Shown here in pieces: positions 7,531 to 14,512 of a DNA stretch of 38,000 nucleotides (its first letter is position 1; each line of letters opens with the position of its first letter). The stretch comes from Bilamarchaeum sp040758595 (GTDB taxonomy: Archaea; Micrarchaeota; Micrarchaeia; Anstonellales; Bilamarchaeaceae), in assembly GCA_040758595.1 (NCBI GenBank), contig JBFLVJ010000014.1, positions 1 to 38,000 on the forward strand, in the 5' to 3' direction. Below the pieces are notes generated by a model. The model saw nothing but the letters and a program-made list of their open reading frames with translations. It was not told where the DNA came from and made no database searches. Position numbers and translations under genes: made by a program.

Positions 7531-7845
7531 CTAAGAGCGCTCTTTCAAATCGATGTCTATACCGCCGCCGACCTTGAGCACGATGTTGTAGACGACCGCG
7601 CTCAGGAAGCCGAATATGAACATCCCCACGGCCGAGACCAGAAGGCCCACCACGCCCATCACGAACATGATGACCAACCCGATTAGCATCTGCATCAAGT
7701 CCGCTCCGGCAGCAAGGCCCACCAGGCCCATCACAAGAGCCAACAAAGTATAGATGACCAGGAAGATGGCGCCCAGGACGAATGTCCAGACGGCAAGCAG
7801 CCGTCCCAAAGATACCGCACCGATATGAGTTAACGTAGCTTTCAT
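7531..7845 (-). CDS. Small membrane protein, DUF3566-like layout
   Basis: 104 residues starting MKATLTHIGAVSLGRLLAVW. Two long hydrophobic helices (about residues 14-40 and 50-80) are separated by a short loop, followed by an amphipathic or third helix and the tail GGGIDIDLKERS. The layout resembles DUF3566-type membrane proteins, which have a cytosolic N-terminus, two helices and a conserved Gly/Asp tail; function unknown. A TATA sequence (7867-7877) lies about 27 nt before the ATG, indicating a leaderless transcript. The next gene on the strand ends 38 nt upstream, so it is probably expressed alone. Confidence 0.65.
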   Translation of the reverse strand: MKATLTHIGAVSLGRLLAVWTFVLGAIFLVIYTLLALVMGLVGLAAGADLMQMLIGLVIMFVMGVVGLLVSAVGMFIFGFLSAVVYNIVLKVGGGIDIDLKERS

Positions 7846-7883
7846 GCCAATGCTTCGGAAGGAAAGCAATATATCTGTTGCGC

Positions 7884-8453
7884 TCACTCCAGGATGGCCT
7901 TGTCTATCCGGTTCACGATATCGGTCGGAAGAAGGGCCGGACCCTTGACTTCGAACCACTCGATGCTCTCCTTCACCCGCACACCGCAGAACTCGAGCAC
8001 TGACTTGTCTAGGACCAGGCGGGGCGGGTCGTTGCGCGCCCTGGCCTCGGCCTCGCTCCTGCCATAGGTCCTTATGACGATCGCCTCCTTGCCATTGAAC
8101 TTCCTCTCTATTATGGTGCCGCTGTCCGGGGCGGCCTTGAACTCGTAGGCGAAGCCGGAGTTGAAGACGTGCTCGATGAAGCCCTTTAGCATCGCGGGCA
8201 TGTTGTACCACCAGACCGGGTGGATGAATATCAGCCGGTCGGCCTTCGCCACCAGCTCCTGGTAGCGCCGGACCATCGCGAGCTTGCCTTCGCTCTCCTT
8301 GTTCAAGCGGAGGACAGGGTCGAATCCATCTGCGTAGAGATCTATCACCTCGACCTGCCTGAACCTCTGCTTGAGCCGGCCCTGCACGTGCCTGAGGATG
8401 GCTGCGCAGTGGCTCTTGATGTTGTCCGGGTGGGTGAAGATGATAAGGTCCAT
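7884..8453 (-). CDS. NAD(P)H-dependent flavodoxin-fold oxidoreductase
   Basis: 189 residues. It opens with a flavodoxin-like strand and loop (MDLIIFTHPD), and around residues 77-95 has the IHPVWWYNMPAMLKGF segment typical of the NQO/MdaB/KefF family, where it contacts FMN or FAD and the quinone or electrophile. Expected role: two-electron reduction of quinones or reactive electrophiles in the cytosol. The start is an ATG with a TATA-like AATAAATA about 28 nt upstream. The Nudix gene ends 31 nt before it on the same strand, but the separate promoter suggests independent transcription. Confidence 0.85.
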   Translation of the reverse strand: MDLIIFTHPDNIKSHCAAILRHVQGRLKQRFRQVEVIDLYADGFDPVLRLNKESEGKLAMVRRYQELVAKADRLIFIHPVWWYNMPAMLKGFIEHVFNSGFAYEFKAAPDSGTIIERKFNGKEAIVIRTYGRSEAEARARNDPPRLVLDKSVLEFCGVRVKESIEWFEVKGPALLPTDIVNRIDKAILE

Positions 8454-8484
8454 ACGTGTATTGGGACGGAAGGGATATTTATTC

Positions 8485-8913
8485 CTAGTGCGCAGCGCCC
8501 CAGGATTCGAGCGCCTTCTCGGATTTCCTGAGAAGGTCTTTGGCGGTGTCGAATGTCAGCCGCCCTAGCGCGTCCTCGGGACGCAGCCATTCGTAGCCGA
8601 CATGCTCGTTTGAGACCTTGACCTCTTCAGGAGATGCGATGTGGCCGAGGAAGAAAACCACCTCCTTGCTGACCTTCTGCGGCCCCCTCTGATAATGGTA
8701 TTCGATGCGCTCCCTGAAACCCCGGATGATCTCCACGCTAGAGATGCCGGTCTCCTCCAGCAGCTCGCGGAGCGCCGTCTCGGCTTCGCTCTCGTCGGCC
8801 TCCACATGGCCTTTTGGGAAATCCCAGTGGCCGGCAGTGTAGTGCAGGAGGAGATAGAGCCTGCCCCCATCCTCCGAGAACAGCACTATTCCGCAAGATT
8901 TCTCATCTGGCAT
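8485..8913 (-). CDS. Nudix hydrolase, Ap4A-hydrolase-like
   Basis: 142 residues. The Nudix box spans about residues 35-57: GHVEADE, seven residues, then RELLEETGI, matching Gx5Ex7REUxEExGU with all metal-binding glutamates present. The opening (SCGIVLFSEDGG, then HYTAGHWDFPKGH) is that of the bis(5'-nucleosyl)-tetraphosphatase subgroup, which cleaves Ap4A asymmetrically; exact substrate unproven. It is divergent from eL40 and shares with it an AT-rich promoter sequence. The TATA-to-ATG distance of about 26 nt predicts a leaderless mRNA. Confidence 0.88.
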   Translation of the reverse strand: MPDEKSCGIVLFSEDGGRLYLLLHYTAGHWDFPKGHVEADESEAETALRELLEETGISSVEIIRGFRERIEYHYQRGPQKVSKEVVFFLGHIASPEEVKVSNEHVGYEWLRPEDALGRLTFDTAKDLLRKSEKALESWGAAH

Positions 8914-8933
8914 GTGAAGGACTGGATAGGGGC

Positions 8934-8945
8934 AAATTTAAAAAA
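8934..8945. promoter_or_regulatory. Single TATA sequence between divergent Nudix and eL40 genes
   Basis: AAATTTAAAAAA is the only TATA-like sequence in the 80-bp divergent gap. It is about 26 nt from the Nudix ATG (leaderless geometry) and about 54 nt from the eL40 ATG, which has its own ribosome binding site. It may drive both directions. Confidence 0.5.
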
Positions 8946-8993
8946 GGATGCAACCCAATGGATACACAATTACCGCTAATTAGGTGTTATCGA

Positions 8994-9146
8994 ATGGGAA
9001 AATTTCCAGAAGCCGACGCAGTGATCGCGCAGATAAACATCTGCAGAAGGTGCAAGACCAGGAACAAGAAGACCGTGCAGAAATGCAGGAACTGCGGCTC
9101 GAGCTACATGAGGCCCAAGCGAAGGGAGATCAGGGCCAAGAAGTAG
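8994..9146 (+). CDS. rpl40e: Ribosomal protein eL40
   Basis: 50 residues, MGKFPEADAVIAQINICRRC onwards, with two CxxC pairs (CRRC and CRNC) forming the zinc ribbon of eL40 in the large subunit near the GTPase-factor site, and a basic tail. The length equals that of the archaeal family, which lacks the ubiquitin fusion of eukaryotes. I chose the ATG at 8994 because AGGTG is 7 nt upstream and the residues before it do not fit the family. It ends 2 nt before the convergent unknown gene. Confidence 0.92.
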   Translation: MGKFPEADAVIAQINICRRCKTRNKKTVQKCRNCGSSYMRPKRREIRAKK

Positions 9147-9148
9147 AG

Positions 9149-10027
9149 TCATCTCCTCTGAAGGCTCCTGAGCATCTTGTACATCGCCACCAGTTCCTCC
9201 AGCGTGAAGAGTTCCAGCTTTTTCTTGAGCATCTTAAGGAACGCCAGGTCGTGGATGAAGAGGCGTATCAGCTCGGATTTGCTCAGCTTCTTCTTCCTCA
9301 GCAGCAGGATGTAGCGCGCCCGCGATAGCGGCGGCAGGCGCCTGATCAGCTTCTCTATGGCATCCCCGCCGCGGATGGCGTCTACCGTCTCCTCCATCAG
9401 GACTATCTCCTCGTCCAGCTTGGATTCGCTCTTCTCTTTCCTGACTATGGCTTCGGCTATCAGGGCACGGATGTTCTTGTCCCGCCTCTTCTCTTCGGCC
9501 TTGACCGCCACTACCCGCACAGGAATCAGCGCAGCGCCGGTCGGCGGGGGCCTTGGTGTCCCATACTCCCTTCCAGAGAGGATCTGCTGGAGCTTCCATG
9601 TGACAATCCCTTTCCTCATCATAGGCTGGGCTATGAACGAGTACACCGGCAGGCCGGAGTGCATGCCGACAGACTCCTCGATGACCTTCGTGGCGATATC
9701 CTTGGTCTCGATGCTCGCTTTCTCCTTTATGACCTCGGTCTTCCTGAGTTCCGGGTTGTAATATGTTATCGTGTAGCTCGTCGTGGCTTCCTTCTCGCCC
9801 TTGCCCTTCTCCTGCTCCTTGCTGCTGCGCTCGCTGACGGCCCGGGCCATCACGCTCGCCTCGGTGAGGTCCCGCTGGCCGCGCATTATGCTCTCGCTGG
9901 CCACCGCCTGCTTGAGGTAGGTGCTAAGGGCCGTGTCCTGCTGGGCCAGTGTCTGCATCATGAGGATGGGCGCCATATCCATCTTTGAGAGATCGAACGA
10001 ATAGGGCTTAATGAAGCGCCTGGCCAT
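9149..10027 (-). CDS. Uncharacterised 292-residue protein divergent from uS12
   Basis: No family recognised. The sequence is soluble, charged and mostly helical: an N-terminal Met-rich helix (about 10-35), a Lys/Glu linker near 68-84, a mixed beta region (about 85-165, including a PRPPPTG turn), and a C-terminal helical bundle with many Arg/Lys (RARYILLLRKKKLSKSE, then a Leu-rich end). The basic C-terminus could bind nucleic acid; that is a guess. A symmetric TATTTATA-type box 25 nt before the ATG implies a leaderless transcript and is shared with uS12. The gene sits between eL40 and uS12, so a role linked to translation is possible by context. Confidence 0.7.
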   Translation of the reverse strand: MARRFIKPYSFDLSKMDMAPILMMQTLAQQDTALSTYLKQAVASESIMRGQRDLTEASVMARAVSERSSKEQEKGKGEKEATTSYTITYYNPELRKTEVIKEKASIETKDIATKVIEESVGMHSGLPVYSFIAQPMMRKGIVTWKLQQILSGREYGTPRPPPTGAALIPVRVVAVKAEEKRRDKNIRALIAEAIVRKEKSESKLDEEIVLMEETVDAIRGGDAIEKLIRRLPPLSRARYILLLRKKKLSKSELIRLFIHDLAFLKMLKKKLELFTLEELVAMYKMLRSLQRR

Positions 10028-10047
10028 GAGAGAAGCTCTTCAAAATC

Positions 10048-10055
10048 TTTATAAA
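10048..10055. promoter_or_regulatory. Symmetric TATA box between the unknown gene and uS12
   Basis: TTTATAAA is palindromic. Leftward it is 25 nt from the ATG at 10027 (leaderless). Rightward a start near 10078 would give uS12 a leader of about 37 nt with the AGGTGA site at 10105-10110. Confidence 0.55.
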
Positions 10056-10114
10056 ACCTTGCCAGTATCATCAGATGGCTTATTGATTGTAGTCATAAAG
10101 CTTTAGGTGAACCA

Positions 10115-10552
10115 ATGAGTAAAGGCGGAAACGGAGAATTCGCTGGAAGGAACACGAAGCGCAAGCGCAAGTCCCAGCGATGGCTCTCTAAGAGATGGAA
10201 GAGGAGGAAGCTCAAGCTCAAAGAGAAATTCGACCCGCTCGAGGGCGCCCCGCAGGCTCGCGGAATAGTCCTGGAGAAGGTGGTGCTGGAGCAGAAGCAG
10301 CCCCACTCGGGCCTCATCAAATGCGTGAAGGTCCAGCTCATAAAGAACGGCAAGGTCGTGACCGCCCACGCGGTCAGGGACAAGGCCATCAACTACATCG
10401 ACGAGCACGACGAAGTGGTGCTCGCCGGCATGGGCGGATCCCAAAGAGGCCAGATGGGTTCTGTGCCCGGTGTACGCTACAAGGTGGTCTCCGTGAACAA
10501 CGCGGATCTACAGATGCTCAGGAAGGGCAAGAAGGAGAAACCGAAGAGGTGA
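10115..10552 (+). CDS. rps12: Ribosomal protein uS12
   Basis: 145 residues, the usual archaeal length. It has the basic N-terminal arm (NTKRKRKSQRWLSKRWKRRK) and the conserved decoding-centre loop LEQKQPHSGLIKCVKV, in which the PHSG segment corresponds to the universally conserved region contacting helix 44. The ATG at 10115 is preceded by AGGTGA at 10105-10110. uS7 follows 4 nt later, its ribosome binding site overlapping the uS12 end; the two make the start of the str operon. Confidence 0.96.
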   Translation: MSKGGNGEFAGRNTKRKRKSQRWLSKRWKRRKLKLKEKFDPLEGAPQARGIVLEKVVLEQKQPHSGLIKCVKVQLIKNGKVVTAHAVRDKAINYIDEHDEVVLAGMGGSQRGQMGSVPGVRYKVVSVNNADLQMLRKGKKEKPKR

Positions 10553-10556
10553 TCCT

Positions 10557-11162
10557 ATGGATATGGTATTCGGCAAATGGTCTGTTGAGAATATCGAGAT
10601 AAAGGACCAGAGCCTCGCTCAGAACATCTCCCTTAAAGGCATACTGGTGCCCCACACCTTCGGAAGGCACAGCAAGAAGGCCCTCGGCAAGACCCAGGTC
10701 AACGTCCTGGAACGCCTGGCCAACAAGCTGATGAGGGGCGGAACCGGCGAGAAGACATCGGGCAAGGTCATCCGCACCAAGGGCAGGATGCAGGGCAAGA
10801 AGCTCCGCTCCCTCAAGGTGGTGGAGAACGCTCTGACCGTGGTGGAGAAGGAGAGCGGAGAGAACCCGATACAGATCCTCATCCGCGCGCTCGAGAACGC
10901 GGCCCCCCGCGAAGATACCACGAGGGTGTCGCACGGAGGAGTCAGCTACCAGATAGCGGTCGACGTGTCCGCGACGAGGAGGCTCGACATGGCCCTGCGC
11001 AACATGGCGCTCGCGGCCCTCATGAGCTCTTTCAACAAGCCGAAATCGCTCTCGCAGGCCCTGGCGGACGAGATCCTCTCGACGGCCAAGGGAGACGTGC
11101 AGGCGAGCTACGCCATCAAGAAGCGCGACGAGACCGAACGCATGGCTCGCAGCGCCAGATGA
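10557..11162 (+). CDS. rps7: Ribosomal protein uS7
   Basis: 201 residues, within the range of archaeal uS7. The conserved motifs NVLERLANKLMRGGTGEKTSGK and VEKESGENPIQIL, then VSHGGVSYQIAVDVSATRR, are recognisable. It organises the 30S head near the E site. The GAGGTGAT sequence at the end of uS12 serves as its ribosome binding site. Its stop overlaps the ATG of the phosphoesterase gene (ATGA), so that gene is translationally coupled to the ribosomal operon. Confidence 0.96.
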   Translation: MDMVFGKWSVENIEIKDQSLAQNISLKGILVPHTFGRHSKKALGKTQVNVLERLANKLMRGGTGEKTSGKVIRTKGRMQGKKLRSLKVVENALTVVEKESGENPIQILIRALENAAPREDTTRVSHGGVSYQIAVDVSATRRLDMALRNMALAALMSSFNKPKSLSQALADEILSTAKGDVQASYAIKKRDETERMARSAR

Positions 11163-11995
11163 TGCGCCACGGATCCGGGAGGCCTGATTGGCGGGCCTTC
11201 CCATTTATCTTTCTCGTTTTCATTTTCCTGTCCTATTCCTTATTCATCGAACCTGGCGGCCTGAACGTGACCACCAACCCATTCGATCTGTTCGGCAGCC
11301 CGGAAACGCCCGTGAGGATAGTCTTCATCAGCGACATCCATGCGGTATATGAGCCTCCGGGCAATATGGAAAAGGTCGTGGAGCGCATCAACGCCCTGGA
11401 ACCTGATATCGTCCTCCTCGGCGGGGACCTCATCGAAGGGAGCCCGAACGAACTGCCTCTGCTAGAGCCGTTATCGGGAATCATGGCTCCCCATGGGACC
11501 TTCGCGGTCCTCGGAAACCATGATTATGGCTCCTGGGGCTGTCCTGCCGACGCTTCGGTGGCTGATGAGACCGAACGGGCGCTGGAGGGGATTGGCATCA
11601 CCGTGCTGAGGAACGAGAATGAGATTCTCGAGGTGCAGGGGGAGAAGTTCGCTCTTATCGGGCTCGATGAGTATTGGGTGTGCAGGAACGATTATGCCAC
11701 GGCGAGCGCAGGAGTGCCGGATTACATGCCTAAGGTAGTGCTGGCGCACAACGAGCTTGCGGTGGGGCCTGACGAGATAGCCGGGCCAAGCGTTATCCTC
11801 TCCGGACACACCCACTGCGGGCAGGTCAATGTGCCGATCATCACGAGACTGTTCTTCGGCCCTGATTTCGACGGGGCGGTCGGAGGGCGGGCGCAGATAG
11901 ACGATGATACGGGGCTGTACGTGACCTGCGGCATCACGCCCGGAGGCATAAGATTCCTCGCGCCACCGGAAATCAGCGTAATCGAGCTACAATAA
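11159..11995 (+). CDS. Membrane-anchored calcineurin-like metallophosphoesterase
   Basis: 278 residues. A hydrophobic segment at about 14-31 looks like an uncleaved signal anchor, followed by the metallophosphoesterase motifs in order: SDIH 58-61, GGDLIEG 88-94, GNHD 119-122, AHN 196-198 and SGHTHCGQ 215-222. These bind two metal ions. The layout matches the YkuE-like extracytoplasmic branch acting on phosphodiester or lipid-linked substrates; the substrate is unknown. The start overlaps the uS7 stop by 4 nt and would place expression with the str operon, unusual company for such an enzyme. EF-2, the expected next gene, lies 4.2 kb further on. Confidence 0.85.
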   Translation: MMRHGSGRPDWRAFPFIFLVFIFLSYSLFIEPGGLNVTTNPFDLFGSPETPVRIVFISDIHAVYEPPGNMEKVVERINALEPDIVLLGGDLIEGSPNELPLLEPLSGIMAPHGTFAVLGNHDYGSWGCPADASVADETERALEGIGITVLRNENEILEVQGEKFALIGLDEYWVCRNDYATASAGVPDYMPKVVLAHNELAVGPDEIAGPSVILSGHTHCGQVNVPIITRLFFGPDFDGAVGGRAQIDDDTGLYVTCGITPGGIRFLAPPEISVIELQ

Positions 11996-12045
11996 ATATC
12001 TTTTCTCTCAGATTATGTTCAAGCCCTCGTAGTCTAGCCTGGATA

Positions 12046-12108
12046 TTTCCGTTTCCGGTCTCGGGTTTCCGGTTTTGTAGCCGGATGCCGGCTGCAGGAA
12101 ACGGGAGA
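12046..12108. repeat. GGTTTCC-rich dispersed repeat, copy 1
   Basis: The segment contains CCGTTTCCGG, CGGGTTTCCGG and, at its right end, GGAAACGGG, so the outer arms CCGTTTCC and GGAAACGG can pair. It belongs to the family also seen near 12181, 22445, 25617, 32620 and 36475. Confidence 0.6.
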
Positions 12109-12180
12109 CAGATAGGACGCAACCCTCCGGTTCCGCCTTTTGGCTGAAAACATGCCATAATGCGGAGTTGAAAGGTTGAT

Positions 12181-12255
12181 GGGCGGGTTCAAAACGGTTC
12201 CCGGTTTCGTTCTTGAGGTTTCGGGTCTTGCGCCCGGAACCGGAAACTGGACGCT
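12181..12255. repeat. GGTTTCC-rich dispersed repeat, copy 2
   Basis: Contains GTTCCCGGTTTCG, GGTTTCGGG and CCGGAACCGGAAACTGG. The left part and the right part are inverted relative to each other, so a long imperfect hairpin can form. Together with copy 1 it fills much of the 450-bp gap between the phosphoesterase and the convergent aminotransferase gene. Confidence 0.6.
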
Positions 12256-12283
12256 GGGGCCGGGAATTTCCCGTCGAGGGCGA

Positions 12284-12420
12284 TTTATTTATAAAATCGA
12301 CCGACTTGGACGGAACGCCGCCCGAGCCGAGGACGAATTTTCAATTTGCCCGAAGGGAACACGATTCCCTCGAGGGCGTTTTTGTTCACAAAAAGGCCCG
12401 TTGAGACCGAAGGTCGAATG
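12284..12420 (+). other. Structured intergenic segment with TATA box; ncRNA or terminator candidate
   Basis: ATTTATTTATAAAATCG near 12284-12298 is a good TATA box pointing right, yet no protein gene follows. Downstream come a 6-bp hairpin (AGGGAA/TTCCCT, 12354-12370), a long hairpin (12374-12399; GGGC then TTTTTG pairing with CAAAAA then GCCC, one G-G mismatch, TTCA loop) and GACCgaaGGTC. This could be a small non-coding RNA gene, or the hairpin could serve as terminator for the two convergent protein genes. Confidence 0.35.
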
Positions 12421-12442
12421 AGGGCGTCTCTATCCCTCCCCA

Positions 12443-14512
12443 TCACCAGTGCGCTTCCGGGCTTATAGCTTCCAAGGCGTCCATGATGCGATCGGTCGTA
12501 TCCTTGGTGGTGAGGGTCACCTGTCTCACGTATGACGGCTGTGTCGGTCTCAGCTCAGGGATCAGGAACAGCTCCCCGGGGATCATCGATATCACCGGCT
12601 GCCGATTCGCGATGCACAGGTTCGCGATCCTCGCCGCCTGCATCATATCAGGATTGTGCTTCAGCATGCCTTCGAACCCCCAAAGGAGGTAGAAGGAGTT
12701 CATGCGCTCGAAGAGCGGCGTGCCGTCGGCCCCCACAAGCGCCGGATGGAGCCGGATGCCGGGAACGCTCATCAGCTGATTGGCGGCATAGTCGGTCCTC
12801 TTGTGGGATAGATCCCGGATGTACCTCTTGTGGTTCTCGTATGCATCTGTCTCGGTCCGGATGCCGCACATCTTCGCCACTTCGCGCCAGGCGCTGTTGT
12901 TCGATATCCCGTAGAGGTTCAGCTGTCCGTTCTCGTTCGTGGATATCGGAGGTATCAGGTCCGGCCTCTCCAGCTTTACATACAGGTTTCCGCCTTTCAC
13001 TTCAGTGCTAAGAAGGCCCGAGCCAAGAGTCGTGGCCTTTCTAGGGATAGCAATGACTGGATTTGCTTCAGTGCTAAGAAGGCCCGAGCCCTGGGCGTTG
13101 GATATGAGCTCTTCCATCTTCTCGTGGTCGATATCGACCGCATAGCCCTGGAGCTGCTTGTTGGCGATTTTCCTTGTCTGCCCGGCCACTATGGAACTGA
13201 GGAAATACCCCTCCCCCACGCCGGCTGCCCTCATCTTCTCACGGACATCATCGATGCTGAAGAGGAAGTTCTTGACCTGGGTCCCGCCGGTATCGGTGAG
13301 CGCCTTCAAGGCTGCGAGCATAGCAGCCATCGGGGCCAGCTCTTCCTCCACCGGAGACTGGCGGTTGATGCTCATATAGAGCTCAGCCAGGGAGAGCTGC
13401 ACCTGTGTCGCCACCGGGCATAGCGTCGGCCAGTAGATGAGTTCCAGCGCCCTCAGGAAATCATGGCGATGGTCAGGGAAGCTGTCCTTCGGCCAGTAGT
13501 GCCGGAGATAGCCGACGCGCGCCCCTGCCAGGACCATCATCTTGGAGAAGCTGCTGGTATCCACTATCGGGACCCCGAGATCCAGGTTCGCGGCGCGCTT
13601 GACAGGGTCTATCCTCGTCCCCGGGTCCCTCCTGAAATGCTCGTAGATAGTATCGGCTACGACTATGATAGGACGCCCCAGTTCATCCATCTTCTTCCTG
13701 ACGATTCCTATTATCTTGTCGAACCTCTCTGGCTCCATCGCCGTGCAAAGCGGGTTGCCGACTGTCGCGAATATGATTGCCTTCGTCTGCTCGTTTATCT
13801 GGTCTGCCAGGCTCTTTAGATCTATCTGCCCGTCATCGGTTATGCAGCAGGTCCGCACCTCCCCATGGGCGCGGAACACTTCGGCCAAGTGGGAAGGATA
13901 TGTCCATAGAGGGATGACCACGTTAGAGCTTGTGAGCAGGCTCCGGTATTCGTTTATCAGCTCGAAGACATGTCGGAACTCTTCTGGTGTGGGGATGGTG
14001 CCGCTCTCTGATCTGGCTTTGAGGGAGCTCTCAAGCCCGGCTATCTCGCTGTCAGGGATCGACGGGATGGGCGGGAATATTAGGGCGTCGCAGAGGAGCC
14101 TCAATGCGCCAGCCACACCGGGGGTGATATATACGCCCGTCTCTGGGGGGACGGTCCCTTTGTCCAGGTTGCTTCCTTCCCGGATGCGCGCCTTCAATAC
14201 CTCGTCTCCGCCAGGGACATATGCGTTAGAGCGGTCAGAACCCATGAATGAGACCACCCTCTGCTCGGCCCTCTTATAGCCGCGGTGCGTTCCGAAACCT
14301 GGGTATCTGGCCGGATCGCCGAAAGTGGAGTATATGATCTCCAATGAGCGGTGGGCTTCCATAGAAGCCGATTTGGCATACCTCTCGATCTCGTCATTGA
14401 CAGGAGTCCGGTTGAACGCCGCCTGCTTGATCCTCGCTATGTGATCTGCGTGCGCCTGGTAATACGGCACCCTGAATTCGATCTCCGACAATCTCCTAAA
14501 CCCAGCCATCAT
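12443..14512 (-). CDS. PLP-dependent aminotransferase (fold type I) with large extra regions
   Basis: 689 residues, far longer than the roughly 400 usual for class I/II aminotransferases. The PLP core is intact: GNP at 252-254, D287 and Y290 (VVADTIYEHF), Schiff-base lysine K324 in SSFSK, and R332 in AGARVGY. The extra length lies in an N-terminal portion, an insertion at about 150-190 and the region after about 400. At about 475-504 the octapeptide GSGLLSTE occurs twice, encoded by a perfect 25-bp direct repeat. The substrate is unknown. The start overlaps the dehydrogenase stop (ATGA), so the pair is co-translated; a 2-hydroxy acid to 2-oxo acid to amino acid route is inferred. A second ATG follows at 14509. 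Confidence 0.82.
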   Translation of the reverse strand: MMAGFRRLSEIEFRVPYYQAHADHIARIKQAAFNRTPVNDEIERYAKSASMEAHRSLEIIYSTFGDPARYPGFGTHRGYKRAEQRVVSFMGSDRSNAYVPGGDEVLKARIREGSNLDKGTVPPETGVYITPGVAGALRLLCDALIFPPIPSIPDSEIAGLESSLKARSESGTIPTPEEFRHVFELINEYRSLLTSSNVVIPLWTYPSHLAEVFRAHGEVRTCCITDDGQIDLKSLADQINEQTKAIIFATVGNPLCTAMEPERFDKIIGIVRKKMDELGRPIIVVADTIYEHFRRDPGTRIDPVKRAANLDLGVPIVDTSSFSKMMVLAGARVGYLRHYWPKDSFPDHRHDFLRALELIYWPTLCPVATQVQLSLAELYMSINRQSPVEEELAPMAAMLAALKALTDTGGTQVKNFLFSIDDVREKMRAAGVGEGYFLSSIVAGQTRKIANKQLQGYAVDIDHEKMEELISNAQGSGLLSTEANPVIAIPRKATTLGSGLLSTEVKGGNLYVKLERPDLIPPISTNENGQLNLYGISNNSAWREVAKMCGIRTETDAYENHKRYIRDLSHKRTDYAANQLMSVPGIRLHPALVGADGTPLFERMNSFYLLWGFEGMLKHNPDMMQAARIANLCIANRQPVISMIPGELFLIPELRPTQPSYVRQVTLTTKDTTDRIMDALEAISPEAHW
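13000..13090 (-). repeat. 25-bp direct repeat within the aminotransferase gene
   Basis: Identical 25-bp copies lie at 13000-13024 and 13066-13090, 66 bp apart, which keeps the reading frame. On the coding strand each copy encodes GSGLLSTE. The 41 bp between them are not repeated. It looks like an in-frame 22-codon insertion or duplication. Confidence 0.85.

Noticed and set aside
12176..12421. Small plus-strand frames in the intergenic region
   Set aside because: They are made of the GGTTTCC repeat and hairpins and have no protein-like composition.
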